From assembly GCF_003591035.1 (NCBI RefSeq), contig NZ_QYUO01000002.1, positions 1,178,001 through 1,242,000 of the forward strand: 64,000 nucleotides of DNA, in the 5' to 3' direction. The DNA comes from Noviherbaspirillum saxi (lineage in GTDB: Bacteria > Pseudomonadota > Gammaproteobacteria > Burkholderiales > Burkholderiaceae_D). The notes below the pieces were generated by a model, which was not told the DNA's origin, did no database searches, and saw only the letters and a program-made list of their open reading frames with translations. A program made the translations under genes and the position numbers. This document shows, in pieces, positions 18,460 to 27,202 of the stretch. Every line of letters begins with the position of its first letter. Position 1 is the first letter of the stretch.

Positions 18460-19641
18460 ATGTTCTTCTCTCACCGCGATCTTATTGCCGCCAGCTCGGA
18501 CATGGCAGCAATGGCGATGGTCGCATTAATCGCGAGCTTTATTGCCAGCATGTTGATTGTGTGCACGGAGAGATGGCATCAAGCCCTGTCACTTGACCAA
18601 GAGATGTCCGGCGCACAGAAATTTCATAAAAAACCAGTGCCACGCATTGGTGGGCTGGCTTTATTGGCCGGGATATTAGTGGTGATCGCGTATGCCGAAT
18701 GGCGTCCGAGCAACGGCCATGTCAGCGGCGAGTGGAAGGTATATTTGTTGCTCGTGCTCGCTGCGATGCCAGCGTTTATTTCCGGGCTGCTCGAGGACCT
18801 AACTAAAGGAATCTCTGTGCGGTGTCGATTGCTTGGCACGTTTGCCAGTGGACTAATTGCCTGTTGGCTAGTTGGTGCTTCACTTCCACGTCTCGATATC
18901 TGGGGGATCGATCTGTTGTTTGGGTTGACGCCAGTCGCCGTGCTGGCGACCGCGTTTGCGGTCGCTGGGGTATCGAATTCGATCAATATCATCGACGGCT
19001 TTAATGGCCTTGCTGGTATTACAGGCGTTATCATTTTGACCGGCCTCGGTTTTATCGCCGGCCAGGCCGGCGATGTATTTGTCGCGAAGTTGGCGATCGT
19101 AGGAATCGGCGTAACCATAGGGTTCCTGCTTGTTAATTACCCGACTGGGCGCATATTTCTGGGTGATGGAGGGGCCTATCTATTGGGTTTCTGGATCGCG
19201 GAAGTTGCGGTGCTGACGATTGCTCGCAACCCATCAATCAATGCGTGGCAAATTCTTGCCGTCTGTGCTTACCCGGTGATTGAAGTTATCTATAGCATCT
19301 ATCGTAAGAAGGTAATCCGGAAGATGAATCCGGGTGTTCCAGACCGGCTGCATTTTCATATGCTGGTGTACCGACGCTTTATTTGCCAACTGTTGCCCGG
19401 TGACGGCAGACGCTCATGGGTGCGCAATGCGATGGTAACGTGTGCGGTTGTCTCCTGGACTGCGCCTCTAACCTTTATCGCAGTATATTATGGAGATACG
19501 ATTCTGAGGGCCATGGGCATTCTGGCGATTCAGCTATTTGCCTATCTGGCGTTTTATGTCCGGCTGGTACGCGGCCACTGGTGTTTCAACCCTGCAGTAG
19601 GATTTGGGCTGTTGCCAGAGCGCCGAACGAAATCACACTAA
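18460..19641 (+). CDS. WecA/MraY-family undecaprenyl-phosphate sugar-1-phosphate transferase
   Basis: A 393-residue polytopic protein with about ten transmembrane helices. Family motifs are all visible: KFHKKPVPRIGG (Mg/UDP-sugar loop, about 51-63), SGLLEDLTKGISVRCRL in the first catalytic loop, NSINIIDGFNGLAG (about 173-186) with the key Asp, FLGDGGAYLLGF, and the HFHML histidine pair in PDRLHFHMLVYRR. It would transfer GlcNAc-1-phosphate or a related N-acetylhexosamine-1-phosphate to undecaprenyl phosphate and so start the repeat unit. It is the only priming enzyme in the window. The ATG at 18460 follows CAGGAG by about 7 bases, a good ribosome binding site. Confidence 0.88.
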   Translation: MFFSHRDLIAASSDMAAMAMVALIASFIASMLIVCTERWHQALSLDQEMSGAQKFHKKPVPRIGGLALLAGILVVIAYAEWRPSNGHVSGEWKVYLLLVLAAMPAFISGLLEDLTKGISVRCRLLGTFASGLIACWLVGASLPRLDIWGIDLLFGLTPVAVLATAFAVAGVSNSINIIDGFNGLAGITGVIILTGLGFIAGQAGDVFVAKLAIVGIGVTIGFLLVNYPTGRIFLGDGGAYLLGFWIAEVAVLTIARNPSINAWQILAVCAYPVIEVIYSIYRKKVIRKMNPGVPDRLHFHMLVYRRFICQLLPGDGRRSWVRNAMVTCAVVSWTAPLTFIAVYYGDTILRAMGILAIQLFAYLAFYVRLVRGHWCFNPAVGFGLLPERRTKSH

Positions 19642-20078
19642 TCGGAACTGCATCTTGTCTGGCACCATGCGGTTCCTGAAACCGCGACGGCGGCGGGAGG
19701 TAAATGTTTTGCATTGAACCGCTACATTTTCAAAGTTCTCAATTGAACATCACAGCCTATGCAAACAGCAATGGTCACGCAAGAAACACGATCCGATCGC
19801 GCGCCACGGTTGTCGCTGAACCGTCATCACGTTCCGAGTGTCATGACGTCAAACATTTGTGTCATTGACAGAGCTGGAGATGAATGCAAACCCTAATTCC
19901 GTTTGCGCAATCAAAACAGCCGCGCCTCGCATTTCCGCTGTAGTCCTGGTATGCATTAGAGATTTGCACGAAGCTCGGCAGAAGAGGACAGGTCTTGTGG
20001 GCCGCTATTATGATGACTTGTACTGTTCCATCTATTGCCGAGCAACGGCATATCAGAAGTTCGACCGTGAGCAGGTAG
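19642..20078. other. Intergenic region after the WecA-like gene
   Basis: About 440 bases; I see no gene. A 44-codon frame at 19759-19893 has no family resemblance. The stretch leads into the IS630-type relic and may contain its decayed 5' part. Confidence 0.4.
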
Positions 20079-20560
20079 CGCCGTCGTTTTGACGAACATG
20101 GTCTGGACCGACTCGTTGACGTGCCACGTGAAGAAGCGCCATGCGGCGTAGGGAATGAACACGTCGCGCGCGTCGTCGCCACGACACTGCAGACATATCT
20201 TCTCGATGCAACGCATGGCAGCCGCACCGCAACCGGCTTTCGAGCTCTCGGATTTTCCACTGTCTGCTTCCAATAACCCACCCGATAATTATGACTCAGA
20301 CGTTCAGGCAGACAAGTTAAGGGTGCACGTGGCTTCGGCTCGATCCGGCCTGACAGAGGCCAACATCTACCGTTCTTGCCATCAGTCTCCCCTTCCGAGG
20401 CCGCTGATCGAACACGCCCGGTCCTTTGCGCAACAACCGCACAAGTCGGCAAGCGCGCGCCCACAGAGTTTCGCTGCCTTAAACATCGCTGTCACTGCTT
20501 TACCTGCGGCCGGCCGCGATGTTCAACAGGTCGGCGTCAAGGACCGATTCCGCCAATAGA
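20079..20560 (+). pseudogene. Decayed IS630-family transposase
   Basis: Plus-strand translation from 20079 gives RRRFDEHGLDRLVDVPREEA, then NEHVARVVATTLQT and DATHGSRTATGF. This is the linker and second helix-turn-helix of IS630-type transposases (usual RFxEHGLxGLxDxPRxGxPR, ATHWSTRxMA). Further on, DRTRPVL (frame from 20376) and SFAALNIA (another frame) match the DRTQPVLP and SLFAALDVATG blocks. Stops and frame changes separate these pieces, so no product can be made. It shows that the long gap between the WecA-like gene and the lipoprotein gene is an old IS site. Confidence 0.6.
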
Positions 20561-21185
20561 TTCTCGCGCCGTAGTTGTGGATATTTTTCGGCTTTGAATG
20601 CGCTTGGCAGTTGCTACAGCAGTGCCCTGCACGTCGTGCGCTACGTGCGAAGCCAGCGCCGCAGGATCCATACTGCAGGCACCGTTTATGACGGATAGGC
20701 ATTTCGGCCCGCTTTATAAACCAAACAGGCCGCACGGCGTTGAATCTCTTCGTGTCCGCAACCCCTTATAAAAAAATACGTTACTAGTTTCTGATCGGTC
20801 GATGTCATTCGTCGCATACCGATTTAACTGAAGGGTAGCGAATGCATTGTTAGTTGGACGTGCAAAGTTGTTGGCGTTTCGTTAATTGCGCTTTGACAAG
20901 CACCGGATGCGCACCGTGGTTAAGTTGTTTTCCGCACGTTGGGGCTTTGTCAAGATCAGCGTGGCCAAGTGCGACCTCGGTAAGTTAAGCCGGGTTAGCT
21001 TATTCATCACACGGGCCGATCCGGTCATCCCGCCGCATGCGGCTAGTCAGCGGCATATGTAAGCGGCCACTTACATTTCCTCAAGAAAATTTACATTTCA
21101 CAAGGATTCCTAATGGAACTGTTTCCCATATTCATTACTCTGATGAAACGTCACTACAACGGCACGGTTCGATGCCATTTCATCA
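20561..21185. other. Intergenic region upstream of the beta-helix lipoprotein gene
   Basis: About 625 bases without a credible gene. The stretch 20765-21120 is AT-rich with direct repeats of TTACATTTC (around 21071 and 21090), and is the likely control region of the following gene; I cannot name a regulator. Confidence 0.4.
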
Positions 21186-21197
21186 GGGAGAGCTCTT

Positions 21198-22754
21198 TTG
21201 GCTTACAAACACTCACTTCAATCAATCTCGACGGGCGTTCTGTCTTGCGCCTGCGCGGCTGTCCTTTTAACTGCATGTGGTGGTGGTAGCAGCAGTGATT
21301 CCGACGAGACCCTCGCCGCAGCGGAGGTATCCAATACGGCGAGCAGTGGTACGGAGTTCAATGATGCGGAAAGCACTGATACCTCATTGACCGCTGGATG
21401 GAGGAAATACAAGTGGAGGCCGACACCAGCGCCAGCACCGACACCAGCGCCAGCACCGGCACCAGCGCCAGCACCGACACCAGCGCCAGCACCAGCACCA
21501 GCACCAGCACCAGCGCCAGCACCAGCACCAGCACCAGCACCGGCACCGGCACCAGCGCCAGCACCAGCACCAGCACCAGCACCAGCACCAGCACCAGCAC
21601 CAGCACCAGCACCAGCACCAGCGCCAGCGCCAGCGCCAACACCGGCACCAGCACCAGCACCAGCCTATACAGCGGCTTACCATTTGTACGTTTCGACAAC
21701 CGGTTCTGATTCCAATCCAGGCACGCAATCTGCTCCATTCCGCACGATTGGGCGAGCGGCGACTGCGGCGCGGCCAGATACCGTCGTACATGTTGCCCCA
21801 GGCACTTATACTGGAACTTTCACTACCAGTAACAGTGGGACGGCCAACGCGAAAATTGTGTATCTGTCTGATGTCAAATGGGGCGCGAAAATCATACCTG
21901 CGTCATCCACCTCAGATTCGATGGCGTGGCGTGCGAGTGGCAATCATATTGTCATCGACGGGTTTGACATCGACGGGCAATCGTCACTAGGATGGCGCAA
22001 CGGCATATATGCAACGGGAAGCAATATTACCGTTCGAAACAATCGTGTCCATCATATTGGCAACCAGTCAGCATGCGACAGCAATGGTGGTGCGGGCATT
22101 GGCATGGATGGGTATTTTGGTGGCAGCGTTCACGAGGCCGAAAGCAATGTGGTTCATAACATCGGGCGGGCTGGCTGCACGTACTACCATGGTATTTACA
22201 CGGCGAGCTTTGACTTCACCATCAAAAATAATATGTCCTATCAAAACACTGGAACCGGGATCCATTCGAATCACGATTCAGGACGCGGGTACATCGTCAA
22301 CAATACCGTGTTCCGTAACGGTCGCTTGGGAATTCTATGCGAAGGCAATGATTTCCGTAATGTGTCGGTGGCAGGACCCTTCATCATTCAGAACAATATT
22401 GTCTACGACAACTACCCCACTGGATCGTCCGGCGCGGGTAACGTAGGCGGCATTGGCATTGTCGGTACCGTGGTCAGTAACAATGTTATCTCCAACAATT
22501 ACACACTGCTGAACCGCGACCTTGAAATTTACGTACCGTCCGGAAAAGGCACCGTCTCGAACAATATGTCCGGTGGCGTGCCTGGGTTCGTGAACTATAA
22601 GATTGACGGCAGTGGAGACTACCGCCTGCTGTCAAATTCGCAACTGATTGATAAGGGCGTCGCTACCAATGCGCCGGCCGTTGATATTCAACGTACTGCG
22701 CGCCCTCAAGGTGCCGCAGTGGATATCGGCTCGTATGAGTACAAGGCACTTTAA
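21198..22754 (+). CDS. Beta-helix lipoprotein with proline/alanine-rich linker
   Basis: A 518-residue protein. The start is a TTG: AGGGAG lies 7 bases upstream and the signal peptide begins at once (MAYKHSLQSISTGVLSCACA), ending in the lipobox LLTACGG, so the mature protein is a lipoprotein. Residues about 30-75 are Ser/Thr/Asp-rich, 76-155 are an almost pure Pro-Ala repeat, and 160-518 form a right-handed parallel beta-helix: LYVSTTGSDSNPGTQSAPF is the usual opening of secreted DUF1565/polysaccharide-lyase-like proteins, followed by many NITVRNNRVHHIG-type coils. The linker would hold the beta-helix away from the membrane. A lyase, epimerase or glycan-binding role on the locus polysaccharide is likely (inference); catalytic residues cannot be assigned. 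Confidence 0.82.
   Translation: MAYKHSLQSISTGVLSCACAAVLLTACGGGSSSDSDETLAAAEVSNTASSGTEFNDAESTDTSLTAGWRKYKWRPTPAPAPTPAPAPAPAPAPTPAPAPAPAPAPAPAPAPAPAPAPAPAPAPAPAPAPAPAPAPAPAPAPAPAPAPTPAPAPAPAYTAAYHLYVSTTGSDSNPGTQSAPFRTIGRAATAARPDTVVHVAPGTYTGTFTTSNSGTANAKIVYLSDVKWGAKIIPASSTSDSMAWRASGNHIVIDGFDIDGQSSLGWRNGIYATGSNITVRNNRVHHIGNQSACDSNGGAGIGMDGYFGGSVHEAESNVVHNIGRAGCTYYHGIYTASFDFTIKNNMSYQNTGTGIHSNHDSGRGYIVNNTVFRNGRLGILCEGNDFRNVSVAGPFIIQNNIVYDNYPTGSSGAGNVGGIGIVGTVVSNNVISNNYTLLNRDLEIYVPSGKGTVSNNMSGGVPGFVNYKIDGSGDYRLLSNSQLIDKGVATNAPAVDIQRTARPQGAAVDIGSYEYKAL
21424..21664 (+). repeat. Hexanucleotide minisatellite (GCACCA-type) encoding Pro-Ala linker
   Basis: About 240 bases made of six-base units CCAGCA/CCAGCG/CCGGCA/CCGACA, all coding Pro-Ala or Pro-Thr in the lipoprotein frame. 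Because units are multiples of three, slippage would change linker length without breaking the frame. Confidence 0.9.
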
Positions 22755-23258
22755 AACCGCCAAGGTGTCGGCATGCCGACACTCCCACTGGGAAAGCAAG
22801 GGCGCAGTCAATTCCGCCACAACTCTGCATTAGCAATAAAGAGGGAAGAGACTGCACATCCTTGTGCCACAGGCGGGTAGCGGTGCAGCAAGTGAAACTA
22901 GGCTGACACCGCGCCGAGTATGGTAGGGCTACTACAGCAACTCTGCATGAACTCGCTGTAAATGGAAAGGCCTGCACATTAGAACGTGCAGGCCTTTTGC
23001 GTTTAACGCCCCTTCTGGATCTATCTCTTCGGAATTGTCATCGACAGCAGCATCGCGACGGCGTCAGTGAGATGAAGGGCGCTACGTCCGATACTGGCGG
23101 CGTCGTATCGAAAATGCATCGGGCAGCAGTCATCGAGCATGAAGCGCAAACCCTCCTTCAAATCCTACTCAGCACCGCCTTCCTGCCGTGAGCGGTCACT
23201 CAGTGTGGGTTTCAGCACATTAGTGAAATGGGCTAGGTACGAATACCGTACTGCACGC
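22755..23258. other. Intergenic region with terminator
   Basis: About 500 bases between the lipoprotein gene and the IS630 relic. It holds the terminator described separately; the remainder shows short frames without family resemblance. Confidence 0.5.
22966..22998 (+). terminator. Rho-independent terminator
   Basis: Stem AAAGGCCTGCAC pairs with GTGCAGGCCTTT around an eight-base loop, followed by T residues. It lies about 210 bases after the beta-helix lipoprotein stop and is the likely end of that transcript; the symmetric A/T tracts could make it work on both strands. Confidence 0.85.
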
Positions 23259-23666
23259 CTATGTGTCGGTATTGCCGGCACGTTTAGAATAGCGCCTTGA
23301 GCCCACGGCCCAGTTTTTTTTGGGACGTAAGCCCAGCCGTTGCAGCGTGCGGCATAAAGTAGGCAGGCTCACAGTCACTCCGCACTCCGATTGCAAACGC
23401 TGAGAAAGGACGGCCAGCTTCAAGTCCGGCTGTTCCTGCAACCACTGCGTTAGTTTTTCGCGAGCAGCGGCGTCAATTTTGCAATGACGTCCGTAACGCT
23501 GACGTATTGGTACCAGCTCACCGCTACGACGGATCCGGCGCAGCAAACCTTCGACAAAGGAACGACTAACCCCAAACAATTCAGCGATTTGACGTTGTGA
23601 TTGCGTGCGACGCTCACAGGCGCGCACAATTTTACGGCGTAAATCGACGCTATAGGGAGCTGTCAT
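23259..23666 (-). pseudogene. IS630-family transposase, N-terminal (OrfA-like) fragment
   Basis: A minus-strand frame of 136 residues from MTAPYSVDLRRKIV. It has the double helix-turn-helix of IS630 orfA: SQRQIAELFGVSRSFVEGLL and VSLPTLCRTLQRLGL, ending at RPKKNW. An A8 run in the coding strand lies where IS630 elements usually shift frame into the catalytic orfB, but no DDE-coding sequence follows in any frame before 22998, so the catalytic half is lost. Upstream in-frame codons to 23723 exist but are outside the family domain. Not able to transpose by itself. Confidence 0.75.
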
Positions 23667-23807
23667 GACATCACCATTCTTTTTAAAAGATTTTCTATAA
23701 ACTGCTTTCATGTAAACCTGCAATGCGTGGCTCTTCTATGGTCAATCGCTCTCGCACGTTACCGGCGTATGAGCATTGCCATTGCGGCCATCGTCGGCGT
23801 TCTGGTC

Positions 23808-25103
23808 TTAGTCGATACGGACCGAACGCGTGTTCTTCTGTCGTGTCGTCTGGGCAGCTTCTATAAGACAGTCTTCTAATGTTGCGGCGAGGCGGGCGGC
23901 CAGGCGATCCGAGCCATGGTGTTCCTCAACATACCGCCGGCCAGCCTCGCCCATCCGAAGTCGCTCTGGCTGCGGGGTATGGAACAGCTGCAGAATCGCA
24001 TCCGCGAGCCGTTCGGGGTCGGCAGGTGGGACAGTCAGTCCAGCACCAGCGTCATGCACCGGATTATTGGCGGCATTCGACGCAATCACGACTGGACGTG
24101 CTGCTGCAAGATAATCAAATATTTTGTTCATGCTAATGCCGTAACGATACAGGCCGGGCAGACCTAGGATCGTGATGACAAATGCGTCAGCCTGGGCGGC
24201 AAGCGCAGGGACGGTATGCTTGGGCACTGGCGGTTCGAATGAAATATTCGTGATGCCAAGAGACTGGGCCAGTTCCATCAGCTCAGGTTTTAACGGCCCG
24301 TTACCGATCATGCGTAGCGTCAGTGCGGTCGTCCCCACCCGATCAGCAACCAGTTTCATCGCATGTACCAGAGGGACAAGGCCGTTCGCCTGGCCATGTG
24401 CACCGAAATACATAAGCACAAAAGGCAATGTCGGACTTGGGTAGTCCGATGCGGCTGCCGGAGGCGGTACAACGCAAGCGGAGGGCGACAGATTGACTCC
24501 GTTGGGTATCCATACTGCTTTTTCCCTGGCGATCCCGAGGGAAGCGATATAGTCACCAGCGTAGGGCAAGACGACAATGATGCGTGTCGCACACTGATAT
24601 AGCCAACGCTCAAGTTTGCCGAGCATACGCGCCATTAGGCTGCCTTTGCGTAATCGGCCAAATTCGATTAGTGTTTGCGGCCATAGATCGCGTACTTCAA
24701 AAATGAACGGAACGCGATGGCGCTGCGCCAGCAACGACCCGGCTAGCCCGGTTAACGGATGTGCGCTTGAACCAATGATGACATCCGGTTTGGGCAACTT
24801 CTTGGTGTACATCGGCATCAGCACCCGCCCCGTATAGGTTAACATGTTCAAAATGCGCCGCATGCCATTGCCCTGGTATTCTGGAGTACGAATCCATAGA
24901 AAGGGCACATCGGCGTAGGTCTCTTGCCGATGCAGCTCATGTGCGCTTAGTCTTTGCGTACCGGTAATGTGTTCGACACTGGAAGCAATGATGATTGCTT
25001 GCCATCCGTGGTGTCGTAGATTGACTGCCAGATCAAAATGACGAGTGATCCCTGCCGTGCCGGGTTCGATCGCATAGTGATTGAGTATCCAAACAGTCTT
25101 CAT
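23808..25103 (-). CDS. GT4 glycosyltransferase, WbuB-like
   Basis: A 431-residue GT-B glycosyltransferase. The N-terminal Rossmann domain starts MKTVWILNHYAIEPGTAG, close to the WILNHYA-P-GG-TRH opening of WbuB/WbpH-type enzymes that add an amino sugar in O-antigen synthesis. The linker motif FIFEVRDLWPQT is typical of that group. The C-terminal domain has VLMYFGAHGQANGL (donor phosphate loop) and the GT4 signature around MNKIFDYLAAARPVV, with the E-x7-E motif replaced by a KIFDYL form common in WbuB. It would act in the cytoplasm on undecaprenyl-linked sugar. It runs opposite to the main locus and shares its direction with the phosphodiesterase-like gene 99 bases upstream, probably as one operon. 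Confidence 0.88.
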   Translation of the reverse strand: MKTVWILNHYAIEPGTAGITRHFDLAVNLRHHGWQAIIIASSVEHITGTQRLSAHELHRQETYADVPFLWIRTPEYQGNGMRRILNMLTYTGRVLMPMYTKKLPKPDVIIGSSAHPLTGLAGSLLAQRHRVPFIFEVRDLWPQTLIEFGRLRKGSLMARMLGKLERWLYQCATRIIVVLPYAGDYIASLGIAREKAVWIPNGVNLSPSACVVPPPAAASDYPSPTLPFVLMYFGAHGQANGLVPLVHAMKLVADRVGTTALTLRMIGNGPLKPELMELAQSLGITNISFEPPVPKHTVPALAAQADAFVITILGLPGLYRYGISMNKIFDYLAAARPVVIASNAANNPVHDAGAGLTVPPADPERLADAILQLFHTPQPERLRMGEAGRRYVEEHHGSDRLAARLAATLEDCLIEAAQTTRQKNTRSVRID

Positions 25104-25202
25104 CTGCTGCTCACCCTTGCTTCCTTGGTCATTGCGATTGCACGGTCACGCCATGGATGCGTTGCGGCGCTTTATGCAATGTTCCCCTGAAGTCGTCAAT
25201 TT

Positions 25203-26663
25203 TTAAGAAATGTAAGGATCGAAGTGGACCCGCCGGTGCTGGTCCTTGAGGTGGATCGTAGGGACCGGTGCTTCGTTCAAGTGCAGATACCGCCGTAATT
25301 CCGCTGCGTAGCGGAGATAAGAAAACGAACTCGGTGTGACCTGCGGGGAAAAGAGAGCATCGTTAGTGTCGTTCCATATCAAGAGCGTGCCATCGGCATG
25401 GTGGCATCCGGAGTGATGATCGTCGATATCAAATCCACGCACGCCAACCGTAGTTAGCCCTACCTTCTTTCCATCATAAATGCTGATGGGCGCATCGCTG
25501 CTGAACAACAGGCTCATGGTCAGTTTATTGTTAGCGACATAGACTGATGACTCGGACAACGAAGGATTATTGCGAAGGAAGTCTGCCATCTGTCTAGCCG
25601 CATATTCGGCTTGTGAGCTTGTGTCAAACGAAATGGTGTATTGCGGAACCATCGCGCCTTCGAGCCGCGCGCTGGTTGGTCCAATTGCCGCTCTTAGAAA
25701 GGCTAAGGGATCAGAGAGGCTGAATTCGCGACGGCGGCCAGCGACTGCACTGGACGACAATTTGCGATTCGCCTGCTGCCCCATTGACGACACAATAAGC
25801 AAAATGCGGTCCGTCGCCTTACAGAAGGCGGATACCTTTTTCAAGAAACGGTCAAATATGCCAACAGCATCAAGGATATCATTCCGGTACTTATGGACCC
25901 AGGCATCGCTATAGATTGCCTCAGCATAGTCATTTGGGAACAATGCATACCAGTACCGGTGCTGAGCTGCTGCAATGTGGTTTGTAAACAGGACCGCAAT
26001 GTCCGGGTCGTTCTGTTGCAGGAGCGAGAAAAATATCGACCCGAGCGGCGGAAATTGCAGATTCCGCAGGCGCTCTCGTGACTTTATCAGCTTGGGCAAG
26101 GTGTACATGCCCTCCAATATCGTAAACGGGGTCACGCCAAAGCCGGCAGGATCGGCCAGCGACTTTTTGGCTAACGTGAAAAGTTCTGATACACGCGAAC
26201 TTGCAATCCGTCCATTAGTCTTAGCCAACTGGAGATTCATAGACTGAAATGGGCAATAGCGTGCAGGAAAAGTCTGCGTATTGGGCGCAAAGCAGTCAGG
26301 CACCAAGAAACTATAAGGCGCTTGCGTGAGGTAATGATCAAGTGGCGAAGTGTGTAACACGTTAACTAATCCAACGCGTCTGCCACTTAATGCTGCCTGA
26401 TGCCACCAGAATTGATCAGGCTGTGGCTTAGGGTCGTTGTACCAATGAATCTGGTGTGCGTCATAAGACAAACCCGTATTTAAAGAGGCCCAAGTCTGCG
26501 ACGGATAGAGGAAGTCGGCGGTGACGTCATCGGCAGATGTCTTGTATAGCTTTCCTTCAGAAAACAGGCGGCGGACTGCCGAGGTTGGAACCTGTTCACT
26601 GTAGGTTTTCCATACCCGTATCGGTACCTCGTTCACTTCCAAGACGCATATCTTTTGTTGCAT
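25203..26663 (-). CDS. Type I phosphodiesterase/alkaline phosphatase-superfamily protein with altered metal site
   Basis: A 486-residue protein. The overall order of motifs is that of the nucleotide pyrophosphatase/phosphodiesterase group: VLEVNEVP at the first strand, PSQTWASLNTGL holding the would-be Thr nucleophile (about residue 57), HQIHWYND, SGRRVGLVNVLHTSP, a strand with VLFTNHIAAAQHRYW, and HHSGCHHADGTLLI near the end. Where the family has D (first strand) and SDHG, this protein has EVNEV and VSSMGQ, so part of the two-metal site seems replaced. It may hydrolyse an unusual phosphodiester or pyrophosphate of a nucleotide or lipid-linked sugar, or may have become a non-catalytic protein. 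No signal peptide is seen. Operon partner of the downstream GT4 gene. Confidence 0.62.
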   Translation of the reverse strand: MQQKICVLEVNEVPIRVWKTYSEQVPTSAVRRLFSEGKLYKTSADDVTADFLYPSQTWASLNTGLSYDAHQIHWYNDPKPQPDQFWWHQAALSGRRVGLVNVLHTSPLDHYLTQAPYSFLVPDCFAPNTQTFPARYCPFQSMNLQLAKTNGRIASSRVSELFTLAKKSLADPAGFGVTPFTILEGMYTLPKLIKSRERLRNLQFPPLGSIFFSLLQQNDPDIAVLFTNHIAAAQHRYWYALFPNDYAEAIYSDAWVHKYRNDILDAVGIFDRFLKKVSAFCKATDRILLIVSSMGQQANRKLSSSAVAGRRREFSLSDPLAFLRAAIGPTSARLEGAMVPQYTISFDTSSQAEYAARQMADFLRNNPSLSESSVYVANNKLTMSLLFSSDAPISIYDGKKVGLTTVGVRGFDIDDHHSGCHHADGTLLIWNDTNDALFSPQVTPSSFSYLRYAAELRRYLHLNEAPVPTIHLKDQHRRVHFDPYIS

Positions 26664-27202
26664 GGTGTTATCTCCTCAACCGCAGCGCAACAATGGAACT
26701 CATCCTTTCAATAATAAGCGTGAATTTTTATAAAAATAAATACGAAAAATAGATCGTTAAGTGGTCCATCGCACGCATATGATCCAATTCAATCATGCAT
26801 TTCTGCGATATGGCCCATTACACGCGGTTTATCAGTTCCCTTAATGCTTCCGCGTCACGATATTTCTTTTTATTAAAAGTGTATATCCGGTGGCGAGCGC
26901 TTCATCATTGCGCCGTTCGGCAGGGCAGAGGGGTTAGCGAAGTAATCGGCTTTATGCCGCAAATCGCGCCGAAGAAACACAAGTCGGCTGCGTTGTGGCA
27001 AGGTGGAATGCGGCGCAGCGGAAGACCGATGTAGCAATGGTGCATATTGCCCGCGGGTTAGCGTGGTCCTGGGTGACGTCATCGACATTGGTGAATTGGA
27101 TGGGCGGTTCGCAGCCGCTAAGCCAATATCCCGTTTAAGAGAGTGAGCAAGACGACGTACCCGATGCGGCGCCACATTCCAAACTGGATGATGGAGCAAG
27201 CC
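26664..27202. other. Left flank and leader of the IS110-family element
   Basis: The first 200 bases are AT-rich and look like the promoter side of the phosphodiesterase-like gene. From about 26880 composition jumps to GC-rich, which I take as the left end of the IS110 element. The 260-odd bases before the transposase hold no gene; in IS110-group elements this left non-coding end is the template of the bridge RNA that pairs with target and donor DNA. Confidence 0.45.

Noticed and set aside
20155..20559. Plus-strand frame of 134 codons as a gene
   Set aside because: It runs through the decayed IS630 transposase in a wrong frame.
21424..21664. Short repeats that might be a CRISPR array
   Set aside because: Units are six bases without spacers and code for Pro-Ala in a larger protein.
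21358..21791. Minus-strand frames rich in Val-Leu or Cys-Trp opposite the Pro-Ala repeat
   Set aside because: Direct product of reading the hexanucleotide repeat in other frames.
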